Shown: positions 16,843 to 26,178, counted from the first letter of the stretch. The stretch is 64,000 nt of DNA from Gaoshiqia hydrogeniformans (GCF_049347105.1 NZ_CP186334.1:4526001-4590000), one strand, 5' to 3'. Translations and numbers: made by a program. The notes: generated from the letters alone by a model not told the origin.

Positions 16843-19800
16843 TTATTTTTGATTGATATCAATTTGCATCGGGCTGTCTTTCTGCTGCTGCTTTTGTTGT
16901 TCCGTTCTTTCCAGGTCTTTCAGTTTGGCTCCTGCCGTTTCAATGATTCCGTCGCCTGTTTCCGGGTAATTTTCCACAATGCTTTTCAGGGTATGTTTGG
17001 CCTGAAATTCGTCGCCCCGTGCCAGGTAAATATCGGCCAGCAGGATAAAGCTTTTCGCTAACCAGAACTGGTGAGGCGTATTCTTCGAAATAAAATCCAT
17101 CACCCCGTTTTCGGCCTGTTCCAGTTTGTTTTGGCTGACAAGTATTTCGATGGTCCGGTATTTTGATTCGGCTCCTTCTTCGGATGAGGTGTCTTCGGCC
17201 AGCTTCGAGAAGACGGGCAGGGCCTGCTGGAAATTTTTGGTCATGTAATACGATTTGGCCAGCTTGTAGTTAGCTTCGCGTTTTAATACATCGGTCAGGT
17301 TGTCGGAACTGAGCACCAGACCGGCTGATTCGGCGCAAGCCTGGTAGTTGGCTAACTGGTAGTGGCAACGCATGATGCCGGCCCTGGCTTTCAGTAGGTT
17401 CCATTTGGTGTTCGATATTTTTCCGAGACGTTCGTAATAGCTGAGCGCTTTGGCGTAATTGGCGGCATTGTATTCCAGTTCGGCCACCCGGCCAAGCGCG
17501 GGCTCTGTAAATATATTATCCGATTTATTGACAACAAATTCGTAGTCGGCTAAGGCCGATGAAAATTCACCGGAGTTATATTTGGCTTCGGCCAGGTAAA
17601 AGCGGGCGTTCAGGCTGAAACTGCCTGAGGGGTATTGTTGCAGATAACGTTCGAGTTGGGTGCGCGCCTGCGGATCTTTGTTCATCACCAGCTTTTCGGC
17701 AGTCAGGTAGCTGAGAGAATCCTGCTCCGATACCGATATCCGTATTCCCTGGCCCGACCGTTGGGCGTAGGCAAAATAGGCGTCCACATTATTTAATTCG
17801 ACATAACTGTTCTTTATTCCCAGCATCGCCGACTGGGCTTCCGGACTATTCGGGTATTTCTCGGCCACCTGTTTGTAATAGTCGAGCGCTTTGTTGTAAT
17901 CCGACATGTTGTAGTAGATCAGGCCAAGCTGCAATAAAGCTTTTGGCTGATAGCTGCTTTGCGGAAATTCTTTCAGCAAATCCCGGTAATAACCGATTGC
18001 CACCTGGTTTTCATTCATTCGCTCGTAAGTCCGTCCCAGTTCGAACAAGGCATCGTCGACAAAGGCCGATTGGGGGAAGGTTTGCAACAGGCTGCGCAGG
18101 CTGCTGATCTTTTGTTCCTGTTCGCGCTGGATTCCTAGGCTCAGCGCTTTCTGGTATAGGGCGTAGTCCGGGTCGTAGGTCCGTTGAGCGTAAGCCTGCT
18201 CGTAGCTGTTCACAGCGTTCCTGTAGTCGCGGTTGATGTAATAACAATCGCCCAGCCGGTTGTAGGCGTCGCCTAATTTTTCGCTGGGCCTGTTCCTGTT
18301 TAAATCGATATATTTTCGAAACGAGGCGGCCGATTGCTCATAATTTGCAAGTTTGAGATAAGCATATCCGTGGTTGTAATGTACCGACTGGTATTCGGGT
18401 GTTGTTTGCGCTCCGGGCGATTGTAAAAAGCTGTTAAAACCAGAGGCGGCTTGCTGATAGTTTTCCAAACGGTAGTTTGCTTCCGCTTTCCAGAACAGGG
18501 CCGATGCTTTCAGTGCCGGGTTGAATTCGCCGTTGGCCAGCGACAGATCAAAATGGTTGATAGCGGGCTGATATTCGAGGTTGCTGAAAAGTTCCAGTCC
18601 GCGATAATAGCTGACGCGTTGGTAAGCTTTTCGGATCGGGGGGGTCTTTACCCTGATTTTTTCAATAGAGGCCACCGCATCTTTAAAGTTATTGGTGCTC
18701 ATATAAACCTGTACCAGGTAATCGTAGGCCGCGTCATTCCTTCCCGAATTCGGGTAAAGCGAAATGTATTTGTCAAAAGCCTTGATGGTTTCGTTAAACG
18801 GAGAGTACGACAGCTCGTAGGTTATTTTAGCAAAGTTGAAAAGCGCATCTTCGCTGATCTCCGGGTTGAAATCCATCTCCGAAGCCGCTTCAAAGGCAAC
18901 GCGCGCTTTATTTTTATCGCCCGATTTGATGTAACAATCGGCCAGCGTGTAATAGGCGTTCTGGGCCAGTTCGTCTTTTCCCTTGGAGGCATGTTCCAGC
19001 GGGGCAATGGCTTCCTGGTACCGGCCGGTCGTGTAATAGCAATAGCCAAGCATGTAATTCTCGTCACGCTGAAGGCTTTTTGTTGTCCTGAAGTAGGTTT
19101 CGAGATGGGGAATGGCTTCCGAAAAGCGTTTCAGGTGAAAATACGAACTCCCTAAGATTTTCGACAGGGAGGCGATTTGCTGTTTGTCAGCCGTTTTCAT
19201 CAGCGGTTCGGTAAATTCAACCACTTTCGCATAATTTCCTTGTTTATAATAGATCTGGCTCATGTAGAACGGGATGACCGGGGCAAAAGCCGGGTTGTCT
19301 TTCAGTTGATCGAAAGCGGCCAGGGCAGCGTCAAAATCATCGTTCATGTACCGGATATGGGCCCAGTAATAGTTCGAAGGCGCCGCCAGCCGGTGATTGG
19401 TATTTTTTACCTTAACAAATTCGCGTTCGGCTTCGGTGTAACGCTCGGTTTGAAACAGGGCATATCCTTTTTGGTAACTGACTTTGACTTGTTCATCCCG
19501 GCTCAGCGCAGAAAGGCTCACGTGTTGATAAGCCTGTAACATGGGTTGATACTGCTTGTTTTTAAAACGGGCATTTCCCAGTTCGAACCAGGCTTTGTCG
19601 GTATATGCGCTTTCCGGATATTTCTGAAGAAAGGTTTCCATCAGCGGAGAACCGTTTTTCGATTCCAGCTTCAAGGCACAAATCGCTTCATAGAACATGG
19701 CTTCGGCCTGGATTTCAGAACCGGGCTCGCTTTTGGCGGCTATTGCTGCAAATTGTTCCCGGGCCGAAACAAATTGGTTGCCCGTATACAGCTCTTTTGC

Positions 19801-19908
19801 CTGATGAAGCTCAGCAGAAACAGACTGGTAGTATGATGTTTGTTGCGAAAAGGCAAGTCCGGTGATGCAACACACCAGAACTATTGCCGCGAGCAATCTT
19901 GTTTTCAT
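16843..19908 (-). CDS. Large secreted tetratricopeptide-repeat protein
   Basis: From the ATG at 19908 the protein is 1021 residues with a Sec signal (MKTRLLAAIVLVCCITGLAFSQQ). The frame is open to 19986 but the extra 26 residues are basic and would bury the signal peptide. The mature protein is almost wholly TPR-type helical hairpins, for example AMFYEAICALKLESKNG, DKAWFELGNARFKNKQY, DALFELGRTYERMNENQVA and KALLQLGLIYYNMSDYNKAL, with some 20 repeats, several of the YbgF/BamD-like PxSxxxxxA type. The C-terminus is Gln- and Lys-rich. Such proteins scaffold envelope complexes. The barrel gene follows immediately and is its likely partner. Confidence 0.85.
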   Translation of the reverse strand: MKTRLLAAIVLVCCITGLAFSQQTSYYQSVSAELHQAKELYTGNQFVSAREQFAAIAAKSEPGSEIQAEAMFYEAICALKLESKNGSPLMETFLQKYPESAYTDKAWFELGNARFKNKQYQPMLQAYQHVSLSALSRDEQVKVSYQKGYALFQTERYTEAEREFVKVKNTNHRLAAPSNYYWAHIRYMNDDFDAALAAFDQLKDNPAFAPVIPFYMSQIYYKQGNYAKVVEFTEPLMKTADKQQIASLSKILGSSYFHLKRFSEAIPHLETYFRTTKSLQRDENYMLGYCYYTTGRYQEAIAPLEHASKGKDELAQNAYYTLADCYIKSGDKNKARVAFEAASEMDFNPEISEDALFNFAKITYELSYSPFNETIKAFDKYISLYPNSGRNDAAYDYLVQVYMSTNNFKDAVASIEKIRVKTPPIRKAYQRVSYYRGLELFSNLEYQPAINHFDLSLANGEFNPALKASALFWKAEANYRLENYQQAASGFNSFLQSPGAQTTPEYQSVHYNHGYAYLKLANYEQSAASFRKYIDLNRNRPSEKLGDAYNRLGDCYYINRDYRNAVNSYEQAYAQRTYDPDYALYQKALSLGIQREQEQKISSLRSLLQTFPQSAFVDDALFELGRTYERMNENQVAIGYYRDLLKEFPQSSYQPKALLQLGLIYYNMSDYNKALDYYKQVAEKYPNSPEAQSAMLGIKNSYVELNNVDAYFAYAQRSGQGIRISVSEQDSLSYLTAEKLVMNKDPQARTQLERYLQQYPSGSFSLNARFYLAEAKYNSGEFSSALADYEFVVNKSDNIFTEPALGRVAELEYNAANYAKALSYYERLGKISNTKWNLLKARAGIMRCHYQLANYQACAESAGLVLSSDNLTDVLKREANYKLAKSYYMTKNFQQALPVFSKLAEDTSSEEGAESKYRTIEILVSQNKLEQAENGVMDFISKNTPHQFWLAKSFILLADIYLARGDEFQAKHTLKSIVENYPETGDGIIETAGAKLKDLERTEQQKQQQKDSPMQIDINQK

Positions 19909-20139
19909 AGACTTTCTTTTAATTTTGGTTAAAAATAATGATAAAGTAATCGTTTTTACCTTTTTAACCAACCGATTTCTCAACAAAAAACTGTTTATTT
20001 CCCGGGACGAATGCGTCTGAGGAACGTGATTCTTTTTTGCTAAGATATAAATGTCAGTTTAATAATTGTTTTTTTCAGCCAAAAAATGACGGTCGTGCGA
20101 TGCCTGATGTAAAGACCGAGGATGTCAATAGTTATTGGA

Positions 20140-20188
20140 TAATTGGTCATTGGAGCGTGGGGCAAAGAGCAAAGAGCAAAGGGCAAAG
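20140..20188. repeat. In-phase heptad block (ATTGG- and GCAAAG-type words)
   Basis: Seven consecutive 7-bp words keep one phase: TAATTGG, TCATTGG, AGCGTGG, GGCAAAG, AGCAAAG, AGCAAAG and GGCAAAG. A further TTATTGG lies just before at 20132, out of phase by one base. The word family changes from TCATTGG to GCAAAG without loss of period. Confidence 0.8.
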
Positions 20189-20282
20189 GGGAATTACCGG
20201 TTAACGGAGAATGGAGAACGGACGTGAGAACGGGAGGAAGTTGCAGTGTTCAGTCACAAGCTGCGAAGACCTGAAATTTGAT

Positions 20283-20359
20283 AACTCGAAACTTGGATCT
20301 TGGATCTTGATTCTTGGATCTTGATTCTTGGTTCTTGATTCTTGGTTCTTGATTCTTGG
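20283..20359. repeat. Eleven tandem heptads of the (A/T)TCTTG(A/G) type
   Basis: Eleven 7-bp units run without a break: AACTCGA, AACTTGG, ATCTTGG, ATCTTGA, TTCTTGG, ATCTTGA, then TTCTTGG alternating with TTCTTGA to 20359. Units differ mainly at the first base (A/T) and the last base (A/G). The later part alternates GG and GA endings, giving a 14-bp higher-order unit. Confidence 0.9.
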
Positions 20360-20566
20360 TTCTCCCAAGTAAAATCTCAACTGTATACTGATTATGAGAC
20401 TGAGCACCGGTTCATCGTTGAATTTTGCGATACGGGATATCAAACCGGGGCGAAGCCGGCAATATTCGGCAATCTTGTTTTCTTTTTAGAAAAGTATTCA
20501 TTACTTTTATCGTTTGTCCTGGTTACGGATGGATACCTAAATGAAACCATTTAACTACTCATAACG

Positions 20567-22534
20567 ATGCAAAAAACAATAGCAAGCGGAATTTTTATTC
20601 TGACTTTTTTCCTGCAATTGCAGGTATTTGCCCAGTCAAAAATCACGGTTTATGCCAATAGGCCGACTGCCGAAATTGCACCCACCATGTGGGGAGTTTT
20701 CTTTGAAGATATCAACTTTGCCGCCGATGGCGGTATTTATGCCGAGTTGGTCAAAAACCGTTCGTTTAAATTTCCCGATCCCTTTGCCGGATGGAAGGTG
20801 CCGTTTCGGGATTCGGTACAGGTGATTAACGAAACAATTGACGGAAAGGAACATCGCTTTCTGCGGCTTTCTTCGCTGGCGGGGGAAAATGCAAATTATA
20901 TCGAAAACCAAGGGTTTCGCGGAATGGGCCTGCATGCCGGCGAAGAATATCGCTTGGTGCTTGGCTCAAAAGCAGCAGACGGGATAGACTTGTCGCTGCT
21001 GGTTGAATTGCTCAATGAGGCCGGTGAACCAATTGGTAAAGCCGTTGTGTCGGGCCTGGCAACGGATTGGAACATGAAGGAACTGGTCATTATGACAACG
21101 GCTGCTTCGGCCAAAGGACGACTGAGAATTTCGTTGAAAGGGGAGGGAACGGTTGATTTCGACTATGTGTCGCTTTTCCCTGTCAATACCTTTAAGAAAC
21201 GGGTTAACGGCATGCGTTCGGATCTGGCCCAACTGCTGGCCGACCTGAAACCGGGCTTTTTGCGCTTTCCTGGTGGTTGTGTGGTGGAAGGGCATCACCT
21301 GGATTTGCGTTATCAATGGAAAAAAACGGTGGGTGATATTCATGACCGCGAATTAATCATCAACCGTTGGAATACGGAGTTTATGCACCGCCATACGCCC
21401 GATTATTTTCAGTCATTCGGTCTGGGTTTTTTCGAATATTTTGTGCTGTCGGAAGATTTGGGCGCTGAGCCGCTTCCCATCCTGAATTGCGGAATGGCCT
21501 GTCAATACAATACCGGCGAACTTGTTCCGCTTAACGAGATGGATCCCTACATTCAGGACGCACTCGACCTGATCGAATTTGCCAATGGCGATGTTTCAAC
21601 CAAATGGGGAAAATTGCGGGCGGATATGGGGCATCCGGAACCTTTCAATTTAAAATATATCGGCATCGGGAACGAACAGTGGGGACATCAATACCTGGAG
21701 CGTTACGATCTGATTGCCGCGGCTGTACGGGAACGGTATCCCGAAATTCAGTTGGTTTCAGGTTCCGGCCCGTCGGCCGAGGGCGACCGCTTTGATTATC
21801 TTTGGAACGAACTGAAAGGACGGCAGGCCGACCTGGTGGACGAACACTACTACAAGGATCCCAATTGGTTTTTCAATAATGCCCGGCGTTACGACAGCTA
21901 CGAGCGCGGCGGGCTGAAGGTTTTTGCCGGCGAATATGCCAGTCATGTACGCAATGATAATATCAAGGATGCAACATCGAGCAACTGCTGGCTGGCGGCC
22001 CTGTCGGAAGCAGCTTTTATGACCGGTCTGGAGCGTAATGCCGATGTCGTACATATGGCTTCGTATGCTCCCCTGTTTGCGCATGTCGATGCCTGGCAAT
22101 GGCGTCCCGACCTGATCTGGTTCGACAATCTGAATGCAGTAGCGACACCAAATTATTATGTGCAAAAAATGTATTCGACACACAGCGGGACCCATGTGTT
22201 GCCTGTTTTGCTCGGGAATGAAGTGATCGCCGGACAGGACAGCCTGTATGCCAGCGCATCGATTGATAAAAACAGCGGGCATATCTATTTGAAAATCGTT
22301 AATGCCTCGTCGGTGACCAAAGAGATGCTTGTTGAATTTCAGGGAATGAAACCGGCGGTTAAAGAAGCCTTGCTGACCGAGTTGGCCGATCAAAACCTGA
22401 TGCAGTACAATACCCTGGATCAGCCGGAGAATATTGTTCCGCAAAACAGCAAAGCCGCCTTGAAAGGCAACCAACTTAGCCTGGCATTAAACCCGAGGTC
22501 GTTTGTTCTGGTAGATGTTACCGGGCGAAAATAG
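20567..22534 (+). CDS. Alpha-L-arabinofuranosidase, GH51, secreted
   Basis: The 655-residue enzyme releases terminal alpha-L-arabinofuranose from arabinoxylan, arabinan or arabinogalactan. It has a Sec signal (MQKTIASGIFILTFFLQLQVFAQS). The N-terminal part (APTMWGVFFEDINFAADGGIYAELVKNRSF, given here as a landmark near residues 40-65) is typical, followed by a carbohydrate-binding-like beta insertion at about 85-200. The catalytic TIM barrel contains FLRFPGGCVVEG, the acid/base region IGIGNEQWG and the nucleophile region FAGEYASH. The C-terminal beta domain ends with LNPRSFVLVDV. A Rho-independent terminator overlaps the end of the convergent EamA gene. Confidence 0.95.
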   Translation: MQKTIASGIFILTFFLQLQVFAQSKITVYANRPTAEIAPTMWGVFFEDINFAADGGIYAELVKNRSFKFPDPFAGWKVPFRDSVQVINETIDGKEHRFLRLSSLAGENANYIENQGFRGMGLHAGEEYRLVLGSKAADGIDLSLLVELLNEAGEPIGKAVVSGLATDWNMKELVIMTTAASAKGRLRISLKGEGTVDFDYVSLFPVNTFKKRVNGMRSDLAQLLADLKPGFLRFPGGCVVEGHHLDLRYQWKKTVGDIHDRELIINRWNTEFMHRHTPDYFQSFGLGFFEYFVLSEDLGAEPLPILNCGMACQYNTGELVPLNEMDPYIQDALDLIEFANGDVSTKWGKLRADMGHPEPFNLKYIGIGNEQWGHQYLERYDLIAAAVRERYPEIQLVSGSGPSAEGDRFDYLWNELKGRQADLVDEHYYKDPNWFFNNARRYDSYERGGLKVFAGEYASHVRNDNIKDATSSNCWLAALSEAAFMTGLERNADVVHMASYAPLFAHVDAWQWRPDLIWFDNLNAVATPNYYVQKMYSTHSGTHVLPVLLGNEVIAGQDSLYASASIDKNSGHIYLKIVNASSVTKEMLVEFQGMKPAVKEALLTELADQNLMQYNTLDQPENIVPQNSKAALKGNQLSLALNPRSFVLVDVTGRK

Positions 22535-22564
22535 CGACTGGTCAGATACGAATAATTAACTCAG

Positions 22565-22600
22565 GCCCTTCATCTGTCAGGATGAGGGGCTTTCTGTTTT
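22565..22600 (+). terminator. Intrinsic terminator of the GH51 gene
   Basis: GCCCTTCATC (22565-22574) pairs with GATGAGGGGC (22581-22590) around six bases and is followed by TTTCTGTTTT. It begins 30 bases after the stop and overlaps the 3' codons of the convergent EamA gene. Confidence 0.75.
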
Positions 22601-23497
22601 CTTACGTCCTTTCCTGACAACCAGTACCGCGCCGGTAAAAACAATGGCTGCTCCAAGCAGCGAGTAAAGTGAAAAGCGCTCGCCTTCAATCCATGATACG
22701 TTTAATTCGGTGAAAATTCCCATCGTTATAAAAGTGATGATGGGGTTAAGCAAAATGATGATGCTGATTTTATTGGCCTCCGCATAATGCAAAGCCATAG
22801 CGAGATACTGGTATGAAAATAAGGTATTTAATCCAAGCGACAAAAGCAGCAGCCACCAGACCCAGCTTAATCCGGAAAGGGATGAAAAATTGACAAAAGG
22901 CAGATATACAAGTACCGGAAACCCAAACAAAAATAAATTCAGCAGGCCGGCCGTATATTGCTGAACCAGTTTCTTTTGCAGTACAGCATACACCGCCCAG
23001 GCGCCGGCGCCGCTTAAGGTGAGCAAGATTCCCAGTTGATATTGTTTTTCCTGTCCGGTCATCAGGCTTAGTTGCTGGTTGTAAAAAATAACAAAACCGG
23101 TAACAACCAGTGCAAAACCAATGAACTGGGGGATCCGTATCCGTTCTTTAAAAAACAGAATGCCTGCCAGCGCCAGTAAAATTGGTCCGGCCTGGATGAC
23201 CAGTTGCGCATTGCTCGGGCTGGTATAATGGATGCCCAGCATAAAGCCCAGGTAATTCCACGAGAGGGCAATGGCTGCCAAAACAAGGAGCCAGGGAGGG
23301 CGGACAAGAATTTTAAGGCTTTGGGGGGCCCGGTACAACTGCCACAGGACCAGAAAAAAGAAAGCGACCACAAAACGGAACCAGACAATGGTTTGCGGTT
23401 CTACTTTCTGAACCGCGATTTTAAGTTTAATGGCCAGAAACCCCCAAAAAACCGCCGTGATGCAAGCGTATAATATTCCTTTCTGCGTATTGGTCAT
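22577..23497 (-). CDS. DMT superfamily transporter (EamA family)
   Basis: The 306-residue protein has ten predicted membrane segments arranged as two EamA repeats, with family-like stretches WFRFVVAFFFLVLW, YTSPSNAQLVIQAGPILLALAGILFF and YAEANKISIIILLNPIITFI. The second repeat ends with GAAIVFTGAVLVV and a basic cytoplasmic tail. EamA carriers export metabolites such as amino acids or other small molecules; the substrate cannot be read from the sequence. The gene lies between the GH51 gene and pheT. A nine-copy 7-bp repeat lies directly upstream of its start. Confidence 0.88.
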   Translation of the reverse strand: MTNTQKGILYACITAVFWGFLAIKLKIAVQKVEPQTIVWFRFVVAFFFLVLWQLYRAPQSLKILVRPPWLLVLAAIALSWNYLGFMLGIHYTSPSNAQLVIQAGPILLALAGILFFKERIRIPQFIGFALVVTGFVIFYNQQLSLMTGQEKQYQLGILLTLSGAGAWAVYAVLQKKLVQQYTAGLLNLFLFGFPVLVYLPFVNFSSLSGLSWVWWLLLLSLGLNTLFSYQYLAMALHYAEANKISIIILLNPIITFITMGIFTELNVSWIEGERFSLYSLLGAAIVFTGAVLVVRKGRKKTESPSS

Positions 23498-23522
23498 ACT
23501 TTAACGAGGTATTGAATAATCA

Positions 23523-23585
23523 GTCATTGGTCATTGGTCATTAGTCATTAGTCATTAGTCATTGGTCATTGGTCATTGGTCATTG
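23523..23585. repeat. Nine tandem heptads GTCATT(A/G)
   Basis: Nine exact 7-bp units occupy 63 bases: two GTCATTG, three GTCATTA, four GTCATTG. Only the last base varies (A/G). The block lies between the EamA start (23497) and the pheT terminator (23621-23650), so it is immediately upstream of EamA on that gene's strand. Confidence 0.92.
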
Positions 23586-23620
23586 GTTTGTGCAGGCAGT
23601 TAGCTATTTTGTAATCACAA

Positions 23621-23650
23621 CAAAAAAGCCACCGGATAACCCGATGGCTT
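23621..23650 (-). terminator. Intrinsic terminator of pheT
   Basis: On the minus strand GCCATCGG pairs with CCGGTGGC (one U-G pair) around a short loop and runs into TTTTTTG. It starts about 10 bases after the pheT stop. Confidence 0.88.
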
Positions 23651-23658
23651 TGTATGGT

Positions 23659-26112
23659 TTATCTGAGCTTTGCTCCGAGTTCTTTTTCAAACGTAAAAAT
23701 CAGCTTCTGCATGATCTTGTCGATTTGCTTGTCGTTGAGGGTTTTTTCATCGTCCCTCAAAATAAAGCTGACGGCATACGATTTTTTGTCTTCCGGGATC
23801 CCTTTGCCTTCGTATACATCGAACAAACCGACCGAACGCAGCAATTTGCGTTCAACCTTTACAGCCAGATCGCGGATTTGTGCGAACCGAACCTGTTTGT
23901 CAATCAATAAGGCCAGGTCGCGACGTACTTCGGGGTACTTGGGAAGTTCCGCAAAGAGCGTTTTGTTGTTTTTTTGTTCCAGCAGGAGATGGTCCATCAA
24001 AAAGTCGGCATAGAACACCTGATTTTCAATTTCAAATTCCTTTTGCAGTTTTTTATGCACGATGCCAAATTCTACCAGCTTTCGCCCGTTTGAGGTAGAT
24101 AAAACCAAGCCTTCCGAAATCAACTCTGTGCTGATATCTTCCGATTTCAGGTTTTCGGCCCTCAGTCCAAGTTTTAGCAGCAGGTTTTCTACATAACCTT
24201 TAAGCTGGAAAAAACTGCTGCCGCTTTGCGGAATGGCCCAGCTTTCGCGTTCTTTTTGCCCCGAGATGAAAAGGGATAAGTGCTCTTCTTCGGAATAATT
24301 TTTCAGAGGGTTTTCAATTAGTTCTGTGCCGGTGCAGTGGTAGCAATTACCGAATTCGTACAAACGCAAATCACCGTTACGGCGGTTGGCATTATAGGCA
24401 ATGGCTTCCAAGCCGCCAAACAACAGGGTTTGCCGCATACCGCCCAAATCAGCGCTTAGCGGGTTGAACAATTTAACGGTGTTTTCGGCGGCAAGGGTCG
24501 TTCGGTTTTCGTAATACGACGTTTTGGTCAGCGAATTCGACCAGATTTCATTAAAGCCTTGCGCTGAAAGCATGTCGGCCATCAGGTTACGGATTTTTAC
24601 GGGGTCGGGCTTCACGGAATATTGCAGCGAAGCATTTACCTGTGTGGGTATTTCAACGTTGTTATACCCGTAAATACGCAGAATTTCTTCGATAACGTCG
24701 GCCTCGCGCTTTACATCGACGCGGTAGGGAGGTACCGCCAGCGACAGCCCGCTTTCGCTTTCGTTTTCAATTTTGATTTCCAGTGCGGTCAGGATTTTTT
24801 TTATGGTTTCGGCGCCTAAATCTTTTCCAATCAGGCGTTTGATGTTTGCATAACTGACATCAATCTTAAAATCGGCAACAGGGTTTGGATAGACGTCCAC
24901 AATTTCTGACGAAATTTTACCGCCGGCCACTTCTTTAATCAGCAGGGCGGCGCGCTTCAGGGCATAAAGTACGCCGTTGGGGTCGGTTCCGCGTTCGAAA
25001 CGGAATGAAGCGTCGGTGTTCAGTCCGTGGCGACGCGCTGTTTTCCGGATGAAAACCGGATCAAAACAGGCCGATTCCAGAAAAATATTTTTGGTCGACT
25101 CTTTAACTCCGGATTGGATGCCGCCAAACACACCGCCGATGCACATGGCTTCCCGGGTATTGCAAATCATCAGGTCATCGGGGTGCAGTTCGCGTTCCAC
25201 TTCGTCGAGGGTGATAAATTTTGTTCCGGCAGGCATGGTTTTTACAACAACTTTTCCCCCGGTAATTTCGTCGGCATCAAAAGCATGTAAAGGTTGTCCG
25301 GCTTCAAAAAGCACGTAGTTGGTCACGTCCACGACATTGTTGATCGGGTTCAGTCCAATCGTTTTCAGGCGGTTTTTCAGCCAGTCGGGCGATTCTTTAA
25401 TTTCTACCCCGCTGATGGTTACGCCGGCATAGCGCAGGCAAGCTTCGGGATTAACCACTTCAACCGGAATCTCCAGTGAATGATCATCCGTTTTAAACGT
25501 TTCAACCGATGGCCGTTTATAACTGACTTCCTGTGTTTTTTTCAGGAAAGCGGCCAGATCGCGGGCCACGCCGATGTGTGAGGCACTGTCGATCCGGTTT
25601 GGCGTCAGGTCCACTTCGATGGAATAATCAGATTCGACGCGAAAGTAGGCGCTGGCAGGAGTTCCCGCAACGGCGTCGTCGGGCAAAACCAGAATGCCGG
25701 CACGATCGTGCCCCAGCCCGATTTCTTCTTCCGAACAAATCATTCCTTCGGAGGCTTCGCCCCTGATTTTTGATTTCTTGATCTGAAATTCCTGGTCGCC
25801 GTCGTATAAAACCGTTCCAACGGTGGCGACCACCACTTTTTGACCGGCGGCCACGTTTGGCGCCCCGCAAACAATGGGCAGGATTTCGCCCTTGCCCACA
25901 TCAACCGTGGTTTTGCTCAGGTGATCCGAGTTGGGGTGCTTTTCGCAGGTAAGCACCTGCCCGATCACCAAGCCGCGCAGTCCTCCTTTTACGCTTTCAA
26001 TTTCTTCAATACTACCCACCTCCAGTCCAATCTGGGTGAGGATGTTTTCCAGTTCTTTGGGCTGAAGGTCCGTGTCAATGTAGTCTTTTAACCACTTGTA
26101 TGAAATATTCAT
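23659..26112 (-). CDS. pheT: Phenylalanine--tRNA ligase beta subunit
   Basis: The 817-residue protein is the large subunit of the tetrameric PheRS. The order of domains is complete: N-terminal fold (MNISYKWLKDYIDTDL), tRNA-binding OB domain at about 40-150 (VIGQVLTCEKHPNSDHL; VVCGAPNV-like region ending AAGQKVVVA), B3/B4 editing domain at about 215-400 (NPINNVVDVTNYVLFEAGQPLHAFD), B5 domain at about 405-475, the class II-like core and the C-terminal anticodon-binding FDX-ACB domain (PKYPEVRRDLALLID; SYAVSFILRDDEKTLND). pheS is not in the window. The gene has its own promoter and terminator, so it appears to be a single-gene unit. Confidence 0.97.
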   Translation of the reverse strand: MNISYKWLKDYIDTDLQPKELENILTQIGLEVGSIEEIESVKGGLRGLVIGQVLTCEKHPNSDHLSKTTVDVGKGEILPIVCGAPNVAAGQKVVVATVGTVLYDGDQEFQIKKSKIRGEASEGMICSEEEIGLGHDRAGILVLPDDAVAGTPASAYFRVESDYSIEVDLTPNRIDSASHIGVARDLAAFLKKTQEVSYKRPSVETFKTDDHSLEIPVEVVNPEACLRYAGVTISGVEIKESPDWLKNRLKTIGLNPINNVVDVTNYVLFEAGQPLHAFDADEITGGKVVVKTMPAGTKFITLDEVERELHPDDLMICNTREAMCIGGVFGGIQSGVKESTKNIFLESACFDPVFIRKTARRHGLNTDASFRFERGTDPNGVLYALKRAALLIKEVAGGKISSEIVDVYPNPVADFKIDVSYANIKRLIGKDLGAETIKKILTALEIKIENESESGLSLAVPPYRVDVKREADVIEEILRIYGYNNVEIPTQVNASLQYSVKPDPVKIRNLMADMLSAQGFNEIWSNSLTKTSYYENRTTLAAENTVKLFNPLSADLGGMRQTLLFGGLEAIAYNANRRNGDLRLYEFGNCYHCTGTELIENPLKNYSEEEHLSLFISGQKERESWAIPQSGSSFFQLKGYVENLLLKLGLRAENLKSEDISTELISEGLVLSTSNGRKLVEFGIVHKKLQKEFEIENQVFYADFLMDHLLLEQKNNKTLFAELPKYPEVRRDLALLIDKQVRFAQIRDLAVKVERKLLRSVGLFDVYEGKGIPEDKKSYAVSFILRDDEKTLNDKQIDKIMQKLIFTFEKELGAKLR

Positions 26113-26147
26113 CGTATAATGCTTTTATGCTGAATTTCAAAGTCCGA

Positions 26148-26178
26148 CAAAAGTAAACATTTTTTGGGCTGAGGCAAA
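26148..26178 (-). promoter_or_regulatory. Promoter of pheT
   Basis: On the minus strand TTTG (26178-26175) and TACTTTTG (26155-26148) are separated by 19 bases, matching the Bacteroidota -33/-7 consensus. The start point would be near 26141, about 30 nt before the pheT ATG. Confidence 0.72.

Larger units (their letters stand above)
19909..20566. other. Intergenic region rich in 7-bp repeats upstream of the GH51 gene
   Basis: About 660 bases separate the divergent TPR and arabinofuranosidase genes. The centre (20140-20359) is packed with several families of 7-bp tandem words, described separately. The final 200 bases before 20567 presumably hold the GH51 promoter, though no exact TAnnTTTG is seen there. 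An 80-residue minus-strand frame at 20201-20443 is a product of the repeats and not a gene. Confidence 0.6.

Noticed and set aside
18451..19155. 234-residue frame antisense to the TPR gene
   Set aside because: It is the opposite-strand shadow of a well-supported TPR protein; no domain is recognisable.
20201..20443. 80-residue minus-strand frame over the heptad repeats
   Set aside because: Its repetitive KNQESRTKNQDPRIK sequence is simply the translation of the 7-bp repeat; seven is not a multiple of three, so reading-frame repetition comes only every 21 bases.
21758..22474. 238-residue frame antisense to the GH51 gene
   Set aside because: The GH51 frame has catalytic motifs throughout this stretch, so the antisense frame is incidental.
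20140..23585. CRISPR array
   Set aside because: Repeat units are 7 bp with no spacers and no cas genes are nearby.
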